In this document: in pieces, positions 36,949 to 47,215 of the stretch
Layout of the letters: each line of letters begins with the position of its first letter
Position numbering within the stretch: position 1 is the stretch's first letter
DNA from: Enterovibrio calviensis DSM 14347
GTDB lineage: Bacteria > Pseudomonadota > Gammaproteobacteria > Enterobacterales > Vibrionaceae
Direction: 5' to 3'
DNA length: 64,000 nucleotides
Assembly: GCF_000621165.1 (NCBI RefSeq)
Contig: NZ_JHZA01000011.1
Coordinates: 62,001 to 126,000 of the forward strand
The notes under the pieces: model-generated
Database searches by the model: none
What the model saw: the letters and a program-made list of their open reading frames with translations, nothing else
Told to the model about the DNA's origin: nothing
Program-made: the position numbers and the translations under genes

Positions 36949-37884
36949 CTAGGCTTTTTCGTTAACGGTTGAACCTGTATCACTGTTGATGGAAAACGCA
37001 TGCGACAAGAGCGCCATTAGCGCATCAAGATATTCTGGGTGCGCTTTTTGCCCCACCAACTTTGCCAATTCATTGCCCGTTGGACTAAAGCGGTAGTAAT
37101 AGATACGCGTGCTTTTTCGAAGCGGCGTGATCATAAACGTCTTTCCTTGCCCACTTAGCGGTACTGAAGAGGTGGGCTCCAGTTGGCCTGATTCCAATTC
37201 GGTTCTCAATATGAGTCCCAAATCCATCAAAAGCATCAAATCAGTAAACGGCAGCTTAAAACTACCCAATGCCAGCCTTTCGGCAAGATCCGGCTTAAAG
37301 TATTTCTTCATCCCGCTTTCGGGGTGACGAAAACCCGTGATCAGTTTATTGGCACCATCGCTTCCAAACGTACAGGCAAGAGAGCAAGCGCGTTGTAGTG
37401 CTTGAGCTTCACGCTGTGTCATGGTTTCCAATAGTGCTAATGCTTTGAGGGACGTACTCCCAGGCTTGAGGATCTCTTGTTTTAAGATCCGAGCCCACAG
37501 GTTCTGCATGCCTTCGCCATAGATGGTTTTGGCCATTTCAAAGAAACGATATAGCCAATCAGGATCCGGTGAGCTGGCTGTTTCATCTCGGCAAAGATCG
37601 TGTGTCACTTTGATGATTTTTTCGAGGTTGGCCTGTTGCTGCTGTTTGATTTGCAGTTGCCTAAAGGCAGCGCGAGTCGTGAGACTATCGTGCTCAATTT
37701 CGTGCAACTTTGCATCAATGTGGTGAGCCGTGGCGATGGCAGCCAATCGGTGCTGACTGGATTTGATGTGACTCTCTTGTCCACTTTGTGTGTGACTGGA
37801 ATGTTTGGTGCCTTTGTCTTCGACAATGACAGCTTCAATCACGCTATTTTTATTAGGCTCAGCCATAGTGTTGTCCGTATACAT
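36949..37884 (-). CDS. TIGR03899-family protein, function unknown
   Basis: 311 aa (or 305 from the next ATG at 37866; neither has a strong ribosome site). Soluble, no signal peptide. The N-terminal third is polar and probably coiled (FRQLQIKQQQQANLEK). The central part WLYRFFEMAKTIYGEGMQNLWARILKQEI resembles DUF2806/TIGR03899 proteins common in Vibrionaceae. Convergent with cysC. No known function. Confidence 0.75.
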   Translation of the reverse strand: MYTDNTMAEPNKNSVIEAVIVEDKGTKHSSHTQSGQESHIKSSQHRLAAIATAHHIDAKLHEIEHDSLTTRAAFRQLQIKQQQQANLEKIIKVTHDLCRDETASSPDPDWLYRFFEMAKTIYGEGMQNLWARILKQEILKPGSTSLKALALLETMTQREAQALQRACSLACTFGSDGANKLITGFRHPESGMKKYFKPDLAERLALGSFKLPFTDLMLLMDLGLILRTELESGQLEPTSSVPLSGQGKTFMITPLRKSTRIYYYRFSPTGNELAKLVGQKAHPEYLDALMALLSHAFSINSDTGSTVNEKA

Positions 37885-38002
37885 GCGTTAAATGAATGTT
37901 TTAGCAACGGTTTAGCGAAGTCGATAAACAATCAACTATGTTAAAATAACTTTAAATTTGTTAACATTTAACAATGTCGATTAAACAGGGAGGAGTATCG
38001 CA

Positions 38003-38092
38003 GTGAAGAAGTTCAAAATGAATTCTGTGAATATCCTACTTGTCGTTTTTTATATTATTACTTTGCTCTATCTGTCTCAGTTTATCGGCTAG
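38003..38092 (+). CDS. 29-residue single-pass membrane protein
   Basis: GTG start at 38003, preceded by GGGAGGAG 7 nt away (a very strong ribosome site). The product MKKFKMNSVNILLVVFYIIT continues for nine more residues to a TAG. Basic N-terminus, then about 18 hydrophobic residues. A good terminator follows 20 bp downstream. It is transcribed from a 118-bp gap divergent from the TIGR03899-type gene. Function unknown. Confidence 0.72.
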   Translation: MKKFKMNSVNILLVVFYIITLLYLSQFIG

Positions 38093-38110
38093 TTATCGAA
38101 AAACATTAAA

Positions 38111-38135
38111 AAAACCCGCCATTGGCGGGTTTTTT
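38111..38135. terminator. Terminator for the small membrane protein and ytfJ
   Basis: ACCCGCC (38114-38120) and GGCGGGT (38124-38130) with an ATT loop, an A-run before and six Ts after. Suited to both convergent genes. Confidence 0.9.
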
Positions 38136-38156
38136 CCGTTCAAGCGGTGAGCAAGA

Positions 38157-38711
38157 TCACTGCATGAGCTTATTGACTAAATCAATCACTTGGGTCACTT
38201 CGGCATCCGTCAGCGCCCCTTCTTTGACGAAGCGGACAACGCCTTGCGCGTCGATCACTACAATGGTTGAACTCTCTTCTTGTAGTCGCCACGCTTTTGC
38301 CACCGCGCCGCTTTCATCCAAAACGATGGATGACCAACTAAATTCTTTTTTGCTGTCCTCAGCGGATGATTTAACGAATCCCCCCGTGCCCCAAATGGCG
38401 TCATCTTGGTTGATGATGGTCGTGGTTTGGTAAGTATCGTTAGAGAAATCGGCTGCTTTAATCGCTTCAACTAACGGCGCATTCATCTCTTTTGAGCTGC
38501 TGCGTCCCGCAATTGCTTGAACGATACGAACTTTGCCTGTGAGAGCGCTGCTGTTCCACGTTTGATAGCCCACGCTATCACCGTTTAGCGTCAGCTCGCC
38601 GTACTTTTCAACTGTCGCTGAAGGCACGGTTTGGCCGTTCGAAATGATATGTGCCGAAGCGAAACCTGAAATGAGAGCGGTTGCTAAGGCAAGAGTTTTA
38701 ATACAACGCAT
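38157..38711 (-). CDS. ytfJ: YtfJ-family periplasmic protein
   Basis: 184 aa from the ATG at 38711, as in E. coli YtfJ. Signal peptide (cleavage after FASA, about residue 18). Thioredoxin-like fold without a CxxC. Family landmarks: YQTWNSSALTGKVRIVQAIAG, TTTIINQDDAIWGTGGFV and WRLQEESSTIVVIDAQG. Function not established in any species. Confidence 0.9.
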   Translation of the reverse strand: MRCIKTLALATALISGFASAHIISNGQTVPSATVEKYGELTLNGDSVGYQTWNSSALTGKVRIVQAIAGRSSSKEMNAPLVEAIKAADFSNDTYQTTTIINQDDAIWGTGGFVKSSAEDSKKEFSWSSIVLDESGAVAKAWRLQEESSTIVVIDAQGVVRFVKEGALTDAEVTQVIDLVNKLMQ

Positions 38712-39201
38712 AGAGGTGATGTCCCCATTTATTAGTGTGTGATTTAACCGAGAGGCCTTTAGATGTGACATTCAATGCTTGTTTTTGTGTCTAGGGGAGC
38801 AGCAAAGCAGACAGAAATGGTCAGTCATTTGTCGACTCCATCCGATGCAACAGACATTGAAGTACTTCATCTTTAAAAGGTTTCGGACTTTGACTATAGC
38901 TGATACAGGGTGCTCTCCCGTATCAATAACAGATCCAACCACTCAAAATTGGAAATTTACCATGTGCTAAAATGAATCATTATTGCGTCACTGTGTCTTA
39001 AAGTTGTCATTTGATTTTTTTTAGCTACGCTTTCTCGGTATGGTAAGAAATAGGGATACCTTGCCTGAATATACCGACAACGTCTTTAATGGCGTTCCCT
39101 GAACTTTTGGCATTTAGATTGCATCGTAAATTTGTCAGCCGTTGGTGAAACTAATGGTGTGCGATGTAGGTCTTATAATATTGACATGGAGGAGTTCACT
39201 C
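38712..39201. other. 490-bp gap between ytfJ and ytfK
   Basis: No convincing gene. A TATAAT (39174-39179) about 22 bp before the ytfK start is a likely -10 box, without a good -35. A perfect 12-bp palindrome TGAAGTACTTCA is at 38858-38869. A 63-codon open frame at 38779-38970 lacks a ribosome site and coding character. Confidence 0.5.
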
Positions 39202-39411
39202 ATGCTGCGCATTTTTAATCAATACCGTCCGCGTCAGGTTGCCCGTTACGTGAAAGGTTTCTTTCGCGGTAGACTCTATATTGATGGCATCGGTGCGTTT
39301 GAGTTTGATGGGGGTAGATTGTTGCCGCCAGAGAAAAAAGACAAACGAGCACTGAGCGTGATGACTGAAGTAAATAATGAGATCAGAGCGATGACCGCTG
39401 CAGCAGCGTAG
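39202..39411 (+). CDS. ytfK: YtfK-family (DUF1107) small protein
   Basis: 69 aa from the ATG at 39202, with GGAGGAG 7 nt upstream; the longer frame from 39142 lacks a site. Near-identical in pattern to E. coli Ytf[35 protein letters not shown]. coli YtfK stimulates SpoT-dependent (p)ppGpp accumulation under phosphate or fatty-acid stress. Confidence 0.92.
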   Translation: MLRIFNQYRPRQVARYVKGFFRGRLYIDGIGAFEFDGGRLLPPEKKDKRALSVMTEVNNEIRAMTAAAA

Positions 39412-39438
39412 CGACTTGCCACCTACTCACGAATTAAA

Positions 39439-39465
39439 AAAACGCCCGTCAATGACGGGCGTTTT
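39439..39465. terminator. Terminator after ytfK
   Basis: AAAACGCCCGTC (39439-39450) pairs with GACGGGCGTTTT (39454-39465) around AAT. Confidence 0.9.
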
Positions 39466-39555
39466 GCGTTTCTAAGCGGCTATTTCTTTCTGCCGTTAAA
39501 GGTCGAAGCTTTAGTAAAGATCGAAGCTTTAGCGGCTAGCCATTCTAACGATGGA

Positions 39556-40197
39556 TTAACGCTCCCATGGAGGCAAGCAAACGCCTGTGCCACCGATGCC
39601 GCAGTATCCATTCGGATTTTTGTGAAGATACTGCTGGTGGTAGGTTTCCGCAAAGTAATACGGGCCTGCCTGAGCGATTTCTGTCGTGATTTCAGTTGGT
39701 TTTCCTGCTGCGACTAGCGCGGCTTGATAGGCCGCTTTACTTGCCAATGCGACGGCTTTTTGTGCATCATCGAAATAGTAAACGGCTGAACGATATTGCG
39801 TACCAACGTCATTTCCCTGACGCATTCCCTGCGTGGGATCATGACTTTGCCAAAAGTGTGTCAGAATAGCTTCCAAGGATACGACGCTAGGATCGTAAAT
39901 CACTTGGACGATTTCGGTATGTCCAGTTTGCGCGGTACACACGTCTTGATAGGTTGGGTTGACGGTATATCCGCCGCTATAGCCGACGGATGTTGACAAT
40001 ACGCCGTCTAGTTTCCAAAAAAGACGCTCAGCCCCCCAGAAGCAGCCCATTCCGAGTAATATCTGTCCTTGACCCTCAGGGGTAACTTTACTGAGTGGCG
40101 CGCCATTGACGGCATGTGTTTCAGCCGGAATAATTTCCGTCAGTCGGTTTGGAAGCGCTTGTTCAGCGGTGACAGCCGATTGTTTGTTGTTAAGCAT
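39556..40197 (-). CDS. msrA: Peptide methionine-S-sulfoxide reductase MsrA
   Basis: 213 aa from the ATG at 40197 (AAGGAG 7 nt before); E. coli MsrA has 212. Catalytic motif [20 protein letters not shown], and resolving cysteines in [15 protein letters not shown] near the C-terminus. Repairs S-methionine sulfoxide with thioredoxin. Divergent from tamA, as in E. coli. Confidence 0.97.
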   Translation of the reverse strand: MLNNKQSAVTAEQALPNRLTEIIPAETHAVNGAPLSKVTPEGQGQILLGMGCFWGAERLFWKLDGVLSTSVGYSGGYTVNPTYQDVCTAQTGHTEIVQVIYDPSVVSLEAILTHFWQSHDPTQGMRQGNDVGTQYRSAVYYFDDAQKAVALASKAAYQAALVAAGKPTEITTEIAQAGPYYFAETYHQQYLHKNPNGYCGIGGTGVCLPPWER

Positions 40198-40345
40198 GCC
40201 GTGACTCCTTTTTGTCTGCATGTTACTGAACCCATATTTATCGTGCTTTGGTGCAACTTTGCAACAAAACAACGGTGTATATCAGGGGTCATATTGTTCA
40301 GTAAGAATTAAAATGGCTCTCAGGATGAGAGAGAACGTACGGTAA

Positions 40346-42067
40346 ATGATTAAAAAACGATTAATATCTTGGTTACTTAGTAGTGCGGTATGGATACCTG
40401 GAGTAGCCAACGCCGATGTTGACTTCGATATCAAAGGTCTTGATGACGCATTGGCGGATAACGTCCGTGTTTATATCGATGCAATTCCAGAGAACGAGCG
40501 TCGCCTTAACTTTCGCCTGCAAGCTCGTGTGACTGATGAAATCGAGAAAGCCTTACAAGCATTAGGCTATTACTCGCCTCAAATTACCTACTCTGTCGAG
40601 GATCAATCAGAGACCGATGCGACGGTCGTGCTGAATATAGACCCAGGTCAGCCAATAATTATTTCAGAGGTTGATATTCAGCTTAGCGGAGATGCTAAAA
40701 AAGATCCTGCTTTCAAAACCTTACTGGAAGGTGCCCCCAAAGAAGGCGAAGTCCTTAACCAAGGAAAATATGACGCTTTAAAGTCTGCAATTCAAAGTCT
40801 TGCCATACGCAGGGGATATTTTGATGCGGACTACACGCTGACTCGTTTGGAGGTTGCCCCCGGTCGTCATCAGGCATTTCTGCGGCTTCATTTCAACAGT
40901 GGCATGCGTTATCACTTTGGCAATGTTTACTATCACAATACCCAAATTAACGAAGAGCGTTTGAGCAGTATGCTGACGTTCAAAGAAGGTGACCCTTATT
41001 TGGTCAGCGATCTGGGGGCGTTTAACCAAGCATTGGCCAATACCGGATGGTTTTCTTCTGTGTTGGTGGAAGCGGGTTTGAACGAGCTACGAGATGATCG
41101 TGTGCCTATCTCCGTGAGCTTGGAGCCTGCTCCGCGAAATCAATTTGAAACGGGTATTGGTTACTCCACGGACGTGGGGCCACGAGTCAAAATCGGCTGG
41201 AAAAAACCGTGGTTTAATAGCCGTGGCCACAGTTTGAATACTGACTTGTACGTGTCTAGCCCTAAGCAAACACTTGAATCTACCTATAAAATCCCGCTGG
41301 CCGACGTTCAGCGTGAGTATTATCAAGTGCAAGTGGGTCTTGAAAACGTTGATAACAATGACACCAAAAGCTTGGAGTTAACGTCGTCAGTCTCTCGCCA
41401 TTGGAAATACGACACCGGCTGGCAACGATCCGTGTACTTGCGTTGGCTGTATTCGGATTACACCCAAGCGGGTGTGTCGGACATTTCTAACCTCATATTG
41501 CCGGGTATTAACTTTTCACGGGTGCGAAGCCGTGGCGGCGCGATGCCGACATGGGGAGATAAACAGTCGATTACATTCGAGATGGCCGATCCAATCTGGG
41601 GGTCGGATATCAATCTCTATCGGGTAGTGGGTCAAACGGCTTGGATTCGTAGCCTTAACCAAAATAATCGCTTCATTTTTCGCGCTGGTGGCGGTGGCGT
41701 GTTTACCGATGAGTTTGAGCGCGTACCACCGTCACTGCGCTTTTTTGCCGGTGGTGACAATAGCATTCGCGGTTACAGTTATGAGTCAATTTCGCCGAAA
41801 GATGAAGAAGGTCGACTGGAAGGTGGTAGCTACTTAGCGACCGGATCGCTGGAATACAATTATCGTGTTTCTGGCAATTGGTGGGCAGCCTTGTTTACCG
41901 ATGCCGGTGATGCGTGGACCAGCAGTTCTCCTGACTGGAAAACGTCAGCAGGTATTGGTGTGCGTTGGGAGTCTCCTGTTGGTCCCATCAGTTTGGATGT
42001 CGCACATGGATTTGAGAACAAAGATGATAACTTCATGATCCACTTTAGTTTAGGGCCGGAATTGTAA
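40346..42067 (+). CDS. tamA: TamA, Omp85-family translocation assembly protein
   Basis: 573 aa. Signal peptide (cleavage near GVANAD, residue 24), three POTRA domains (about 25-265), then a 16-strand Omp85 barrel with the loop-6 motif FFAGGDNSIRGY (VRGF/Y type) and a terminal strand ending GPEL. Outer-membrane partner of TamB. The stop overlaps the tamB start by one base. Confidence 0.97.
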   Translation: MIKKRLISWLLSSAVWIPGVANADVDFDIKGLDDALADNVRVYIDAIPENERRLNFRLQARVTDEIEKALQALGYYSPQITYSVEDQSETDATVVLNIDPGQPIIISEVDIQLSGDAKKDPAFKTLLEGAPKEGEVLNQGKYDALKSAIQSLAIRRGYFDADYTLTRLEVAPGRHQAFLRLHFNSGMRYHFGNVYYHNTQINEERLSSMLTFKEGDPYLVSDLGAFNQALANTGWFSSVLVEAGLNELRDDRVPISVSLEPAPRNQFETGIGYSTDVGPRVKIGWKKPWFNSRGHSLNTDLYVSSPKQTLESTYKIPLADVQREYYQVQVGLENVDNNDTKSLELTSSVSRHWKYDTGWQRSVYLRWLYSDYTQAGVSDISNLILPGINFSRVRSRGGAMPTWGDKQSITFEMADPIWGSDINLYRVVGQTAWIRSLNQNNRFIFRAGGGGVFTDEFERVPPSLRFFAGGDNSIRGYSYESISPKDEEGRLEGGSYLATGSLEYNYRVSGNWWAALFTDAGDAWTSSSPDWKTSAGIGVRWESPVGPISLDVAHGFENKDDNFMIHFSLGPEL

Positions 42068-45000
42068 TGCGTTGGTTGAATCGTTTTGCCGTTGCCATCG
42101 TGATTTTATTGGTTCTGATTGTGTTAACCGTAGGGACACTATTGCTAACGCCAGCAGGCGTGAGAATTGCGGTTTGGGCTGCGCAAGAGGCGTTACCTGA
42201 GTTGACGATTGAGCGTAGCCAAGGCGCGCTCCTCAATGGCTTTACCCTTGAGGGGCTGTCCTATCAAGACACTGCGTTTTCGCTGACCGGAAAATCTCTG
42301 TCTCTCGACATAGAGAGCAAATGTTTGAGTGGCCCTGCACTGTGCATTGAAGAGCTTGAAGCTGAGGGGCTTTCTGTTGTTGTAAAAGAGAGTGAGCCTA
42401 GCGCTGATCCCGCTCCCGAAACGACGTCTGAGCCGCTGACTGAGATTTCGTCTCCCATTCCTGTTTTCCTAAAAGGTGTGTCACTGAGTGATATATCGCT
42501 CGATATCCTAGGGACTAAGGTGCATTGGGATACGCTGACCACGGACGCGCAAATGCAGCGTAGCACGCTGACGTTTAAGCCGACGCTATGGAAGGGCGTG
42601 ATGGTGGAGTTAGCATCATCAAGCAATCGCCAAGTGAAAGCGTCTGATGATGCCAGCAATCAGAGCAAAAAAGATGATGGTGATTCGCCTCTTATTTTGC
42701 CTGAGGTGTCATTACCGCTAAACGTTGTGTTGGAGCGATTTGAACTTAGCGACGCGACGCTCTTTCTGCCAGAAAAGCAGGTGATTCATCAGTTTCTGCT
42801 GGTGGGGAAAGCCGGTGGCAGCGATGTTTCTCTCTCAGAGTTAGTGCTTGATGCTGAGCAGGGCAAAGTGTCCCTGAACGCTGACATTGCTCTGAAAGGA
42901 AACTACCCGCTTAAGCTGGTGGCTGATGCGAGCATTCGCATGCCTCCATTAGGTGGGCATTCACTCTCTCTGGATGCGAGCGGCGATCTGTCCGCTTTAG
43001 CGTTAGGGGCGCAGCTCAATGGCACATTGAAAGCGAACCTTTCAGGCAACCTGAATGCGCTCGATCCGAACTTGCCCTTTAAGCTGATGCTGACCAGTCG
43101 AAATCTGCAATGGCCGATTGATAAGCCTGCGGAGTATCGATTGACGTCAACGGCGCTCAACGCGAACGGCAGTCTCAAGCGCTACAGCGCGTCACTAAAA
43201 ACCTCAGCCACTGGGGATGTAATCCCTGATATGGCGCTATTCACGAAACTCCGTGGCAATTTGTCCGAAATTTCACTGAGTGATTTTTCATTGGATACCC
43301 TAGGCGGAAACGTGGCAGGGTCGGCCACGGTGAGCTGGGCTGACCGGGTGAAGTGGAAAACGGCACTCGATTTCACTGATATTCAACCGGGGATCAAGTG
43401 GCCTGAAGCGGAAGGGAAACTCACGGGCAAGGTGAAAAATGCGGGTGAATTGACGGCTCAAGGGGGCTGGAAAGTGACGCTCCCTGAATTGGATATTCAA
43501 GGCATTATTCGCGACCAAGCGTTGACGTTAGCGGGGCAGGTTGATGCCTCTGACGTTAAAGGCAGCGGCGACTTAAAGGTTGAGACGAACGGCTTGTTGT
43601 TAGCTCATGGCCCGAACAAGGTCTCTGTCACGGGCAAAATCGACAAAGAACTCGACCTTGCAGTGAAACTCAATCTACCCACATTGTCTGCGTCTTTGCC
43701 GCAAGCCGGAGGTAGTGTGCTAGGTGATGTGTCGTTGTCTGGAACGCTTGATAAGCCAACGGCCGCGATGACGCTAAATGCTAAGACGCTGCGCTGGGAA
43801 GACCAAGTCACGGTGCAAAGCGTGAATGTGCGAGGGTCGGTGACACCGCTGCCTATCGTGGGCGGTGGTTTGATTGTGGATGTGTCAGGCCTGAAAGCCG
43901 ACGGTGTGGATGTTTCTCAGTTGTCGTTGCGTGCGTCGGGCGATGAGAAAGATCAAACGGTATCACTGTCGTTAGAAGGTAAACCTGTTGGCGTGGATAT
44001 CGCACTGCGAGGCAGTCTAGATCGCGATAAGGGTTGGAAAGGCACGCTGTATGCTTCCAAACTCACCACGCCAGTTGGCCCTTGGAAGCTCGAAAACGAT
44101 GTACCTCTGGGCTATGAATTGAAAACCGGCCAAGTCGATGTCGGCGCTTTTTGTTGGACGCAAGGTCAAAGCCGCGTTTGCTTGGATAAGCCGATTTCAG
44201 TCTCTGATCGTGGCGCGGCACAAGTGTCTATCGTCGATTTTAATCTCGATATACTTCAGTCTTTCTTACCTGTCACGACCACGTTATCAGGTCAACTTGA
44301 TGCCAATGCAGATGTTGCGTGGCAGCCTAATGTGCTGCCGACAGTCAAGGCGAATATTACTCTCGATAAAGGACAGATTGTAGAGCAACTCGACCAACCG
44401 TTCACGCTAGGTTGGAACCAAAGTACGGTGAACGCCACGCTCAAAGATGACAAGCTCAATGCCGACGTATTGATTGACGTAACCAACAATGGCTCTATTT
44501 CGCTCAAAGCGTTAATGAGCAATTTAACAGGCACGAAGCGAGCGTTAGAAAGCACATTTGATATTGACGCGCTTAACCTCGATCTGTTGGCACCTTTACT
44601 TGGTGAGGACACGGAGCTTGCGGGAATGATCAATGGTAGCGTGAAGATCACTGGCGATCTTGATGCGCCTAACGCAACGGGCAGTATCAAGTTGACCGAT
44701 CTGAAACTACAAAGCTTGTCTGCGCCCGTGGAAGTGAAACAAGGACATGTCACGATTGGATTGTTCGGCCAGCAAGGGCGTATTAACGGTGATATTAAAA
44801 CGCCCGATGGCGATTTGGTGTTGTTAGGGGATGCGGATTGGCGAGATATCAATGCTTGGCTCGCGTCTTTGAATGTGAAAGGTCAGCGTCTGAAAGTCGT
44901 GGTTCCACCTATGGTAGCGCTTGAAGTCAGTCCAGATATGACGTTGAAAGCGACGCCAAAGAAAATCGATGTTACGGGCAATGTGTCTGTGCCTTGGGGA

Positions 45001-45816
45001 AGAATAGTTGTGGAGTCTCTTCCTCCGTCAGCGGTACAGGTTTCCAGTGATGTGGTCATTTTGAATAATGAGCTTAAACCCATTAGTGAAAATGAAGCTT
45101 CTCCTATCACGATTAACGCCAAAATTGGTGTCAACATTGGGGACGATGTCCGACTTGAAGCTTTTGGTTTAAGAACGAATTTGGTAGGTAAGCTCGACGT
45201 AGGCAGCAACAGTAAAGGCCCAAGCGTTAGCGGCGAAATCAATTTAGAGGAAGGGACGTATCGATCGTTTGGTCAGGACTTGCTGATCCAAAAGGGTCAA
45301 ATCCTGTTTAATGGGCCACCAGAGCAGCCGTATCTTCAAGTTGAGGCGATCCGAAACCCTGATGCGATTGATGATGGGGTTGAAGCGGGTATTCGAGTAA
45401 CCGGTCCCGCTGATGCGCCTGAGGTGAGCGTGTTCTCTGAACCTGCGATGCCACAAGCCAACGCGCTCTCTTACCTTACGCGGGGACAAAATCTCGATAG
45501 TGAATCCGATGGCAATGCGATGACGTCCATGCTGATTGGCCTTGGGCTGTCTCAAAGCGGCAAGCTGGTAGGGCAAATCGGTGAAGCGTTTGGCGTACAA
45601 GATTTAAGTGTGGACACATCTGGCAGCGGTAATGATGAGATGGTGGAGGTGTCGGGCTACATACTACCCGGCCTGCAAGTGAAATATGGTGTGGGTATTT
45701 TCACCAGTTTGCCTGAATTTACCGTGCGCTATCGTTTGCTGACAGATTTGTATCTTGAAGCGGTATCGGGTGCGGACAATGCGGTAGATCTGCTTTATCA
45801 GTTCAGTATCAAGTAG
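42067..45816 (+). CDS. tamB: TamB, intermembrane AsmA-like bridge protein
   Basis: 1249 aa (E. coli 1259). An N-terminal inner-membrane anchor (AVAIVILLVLIVLTVGTLLL) is followed by long repetitive beta-helical sequence and a C-terminal DUF490/TamB domain ending DLYLEAVSGADNAVDLLYQFSIK. Spans the periplasm to TamA; involved in barrel insertion and phospholipid transport to the outer membrane. A serine/proline/glutamate-rich segment near residues 105-130 looks disordered. Confidence 0.96.
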   Translation: MRWLNRFAVAIVILLVLIVLTVGTLLLTPAGVRIAVWAAQEALPELTIERSQGALLNGFTLEGLSYQDTAFSLTGKSLSLDIESKCLSGPALCIEELEAEGLSVVVKESEPSADPAPETTSEPLTEISSPIPVFLKGVSLSDISLDILGTKVHWDTLTTDAQMQRSTLTFKPTLWKGVMVELASSSNRQVKASDDASNQSKKDDGDSPLILPEVSLPLNVVLERFELSDATLFLPEKQVIHQFLLVGKAGGSDVSLSELVLDAEQGKVSLNADIALKGNYPLKLVADASIRMPPLGGHSLSLDASGDLSALALGAQLNGTLKANLSGNLNALDPNLPFKLMLTSRNLQWPIDKPAEYRLTSTALNANGSLKRYSASLKTSATGDVIPDMALFTKLRGNLSEISLSDFSLDTLGGNVAGSATVSWADRVKWKTALDFTDIQPGIKWPEAEGKLTGKVKNAGELTAQGGWKVTLPELDIQGIIRDQALTLAGQVDASDVKGSGDLKVETNGLLLAHGPNKVSVTGKIDKELDLAVKLNLPTLSASLPQAGGSVLGDVSLSGTLDKPTAAMTLNAKTLRWEDQVTVQSVNVRGSVTPLPIVGGGLIVDVSGLKADGVDVSQLSLRASGDEKDQTVSLSLEGKPVGVDIALRGSLDRDKGWKGTLYASKLTTPVGPWKLENDVPLGYELKTGQVDVGAFCWTQGQSRVCLDKPISVSDRGAAQVSIVDFNLDILQSFLPVTTTLSGQLDANADVAWQPNVLPTVKANITLDKGQIVEQLDQPFTLGWNQSTVNATLKDDKLNADVLIDVTNNGSISLKALMSNLTGTKRALESTFDIDALNLDLLAPLLGEDTELAGMINGSVKITGDLDAPNATGSIKLTDLKLQSLSAPVEVKQGHVTIGLFGQQGRINGDIKTPDGDLVLLGDADWRDINAWLASLNVKGQRLKVVVPPMVALEVSPDMTLKATPKKIDVTGNVSVPWGRIVVESLPPSAVQVSSDVVILNNELKPISENEASPITINAKIGVNIGDDVRLEAFGLRTNLVGKLDVGSNSKGPSVSGEINLEEGTYRSFGQDLLIQKGQILFNGPPEQPYLQVEAIRNPDAIDDGVEAGIRVTGPADAPEVSVFSEPAMPQANALSYLTRGQNLDSESDGNAMTSMLIGLGLSQSGKLVGQIGEAFGVQDLSVDTSGSGNDEMVEVSGYILPGLQVKYGVGIFTSLPEFTVRYRLLTDLYLEAVSGADNAVDLLYQFSIK

Positions 45817-45851
45817 GTATGGTTCGGCCATAAAACGTCGATGCTAAGTAA

Positions 45852-45878
45852 GAAAAGCCCGCTTTCGCGGGCTTTTTC
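45852..45878. terminator. Terminator between tamB and fbp
   Basis: AAAAGCCCGC (45853-45862) pairs with GCGGGCTTTT (45867-45876), with a T-run after and an A-run before; serves both convergent genes. Confidence 0.9.
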
Positions 45879-45883
45879 ATGTC

Positions 45884-46900
45884 TTAATCCTGATCAGGAT
45901 TGTCTCTTAAGAACTCTTCCACTTTGTTCACCATGTCGGTTGAGCCTACAAAGTAGGGGACACGTTGGTGAAGTTCAGTCGGCTTGATATCCAAAATGCG
46001 TTGCTCGCCGTCAGACGCTTTGCCGCCCGCTTGCTCCATGATGAATGACATCGGATTGCACTCATACAATAAGCGAAGCTTACCGCTTGGGTAGGCCGCC
46101 GTGCTTGGGTAAAGGTAGATACCCCCTTTCAACATGTTGCGGTGAAAGTCTGACACCAAAGACCCGATATAACGCGACGTGTAAGGGCGGTTATCTTCAG
46201 GTTCGTTTTCTTGGCAGTATTTTAGGTACTTCTTCACACCCAATGGGAACTTGATGTAGTTCCCTTCGTTGATCGAGTACATGGTGCCTTGGTCTGGAAT
46301 GCGCATGTTCTCATGCGACAGGCAGAATACCCCGATGGATGGGTCATAGGTGAAACCATGAACGCCGTTACCCGTTGTATAAACTAACATGGTGGATGAA
46401 CCATAGATGATATAGCCCGCTGCGACTTGTTGATTGCCAGGCTGCAGAAAATCTTCCATGGTTGCCGAGCCGCCAATCGGTGAGACGCGGCGATAGATCG
46501 AAAAGATAGTCCCCACTGAGACGTTAACGTCGATGTTGGAGGAACCGTCGAGGGGATCCATCAAAATAACGTATTTGGCGTTGTGTCCTTGTGCGTTGTC
46601 GAAAATGACCGCGTCATCTTCTTCTTCGCTGGCAACACCACATACCTGATCACGTGCAGCCATGGCTGACTTAAACTTTTCATTGGCATAGACGTCGAGT
46701 TTTTGTTGTTGTTCGCCTTGCACATTCTCACTACCAAATGCACCCGTGATATCAACCAATCCTGCTTTGTTGATTTCACGGTGAACGATTTTTGCGGCTA
46801 AACGGATAGAGGACAGTAACGAGCTCAGTTCGCCACTGGCATGTGGGTATTCATGCTGCTTTTCAACGATGAACTCCCCGAGTGTACGCATATCGGACAT
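45884..46900 (-). CDS. fbp: Fructose-1,6-bisphosphatase class I
   Basis: 338 aa (E. coli 332). Gluconeogenic hydrolysis of fructose-1,6-bisphosphate. Metal site motif [16 protein letters not shown], upstream EEEDDAVIF, and [16 protein letters not shown] and [15 protein letters not shown]. Confidence 0.98.
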   Translation of the reverse strand: MSDMRTLGEFIVEKQHEYPHASGELSSLLSSIRLAAKIVHREINKAGLVDITGAFGSENVQGEQQQKLDVYANEKFKSAMAARDQVCGVASEEEDDAVIFDNAQGHNAKYVILMDPLDGSSNIDVNVSVGTIFSIYRRVSPIGGSATMEDFLQPGNQQVAAGYIIYGSSTMLVYTTGNGVHGFTYDPSIGVFCLSHENMRIPDQGTMYSINEGNYIKFPLGVKKYLKYCQENEPEDNRPYTSRYIGSLVSDFHRNMLKGGIYLYPSTAAYPSGKLRLLYECNPMSFIMEQAGGKASDGEQRILDIKPTELHQRVPYFVGSTDMVNKVEEFLRDNPDQD

Positions 46901-47215
46901 TTCAGATCCTTTTGATGTCTGTAACTAAATTCTTGGGTAAGATGCTTGAAAACAAAGAAACACACGCCGCAAGCGATAGGCGAAAATGCTCTGTGCTTTC
47001 ATAAGTTGAGTTACTCTTTCAATGTAGACATAAGACGGGTGCCAAACAGAAGGACACTCAAGAATTGCGCAACATCTGAACAGTAAATCAACTTGTTACC
47101 GAGTTTAAAGTGTAGAACTTTTTAATAGTAACGAAGTAATTTGAACGAGCTTGGAACTGTGATCGCAGCGCGGTGCAAACCAAGACAAAGTGACTTTCAA
47201 GGCTGACGAAGCGTT
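46901..47215. other. Divergent gap fbp/mpl
   Basis: 315 bp containing the promoters of both genes. I see no clear operator, hairpin or short gene. The mpl start at 47216 has only a weak ribosome site. Confidence 0.4.

Noticed and set aside
38779-38970. 63-codon frame upstream of ytfK
   Set aside because: No ribosome site, no coding pattern, no family; probably chance in an intergenic region.
44292-44852. 186-codon minus-strand open frame in tamB
   Set aside because: Serine/proline-rich shadow frame opposite tamB with no start signal.
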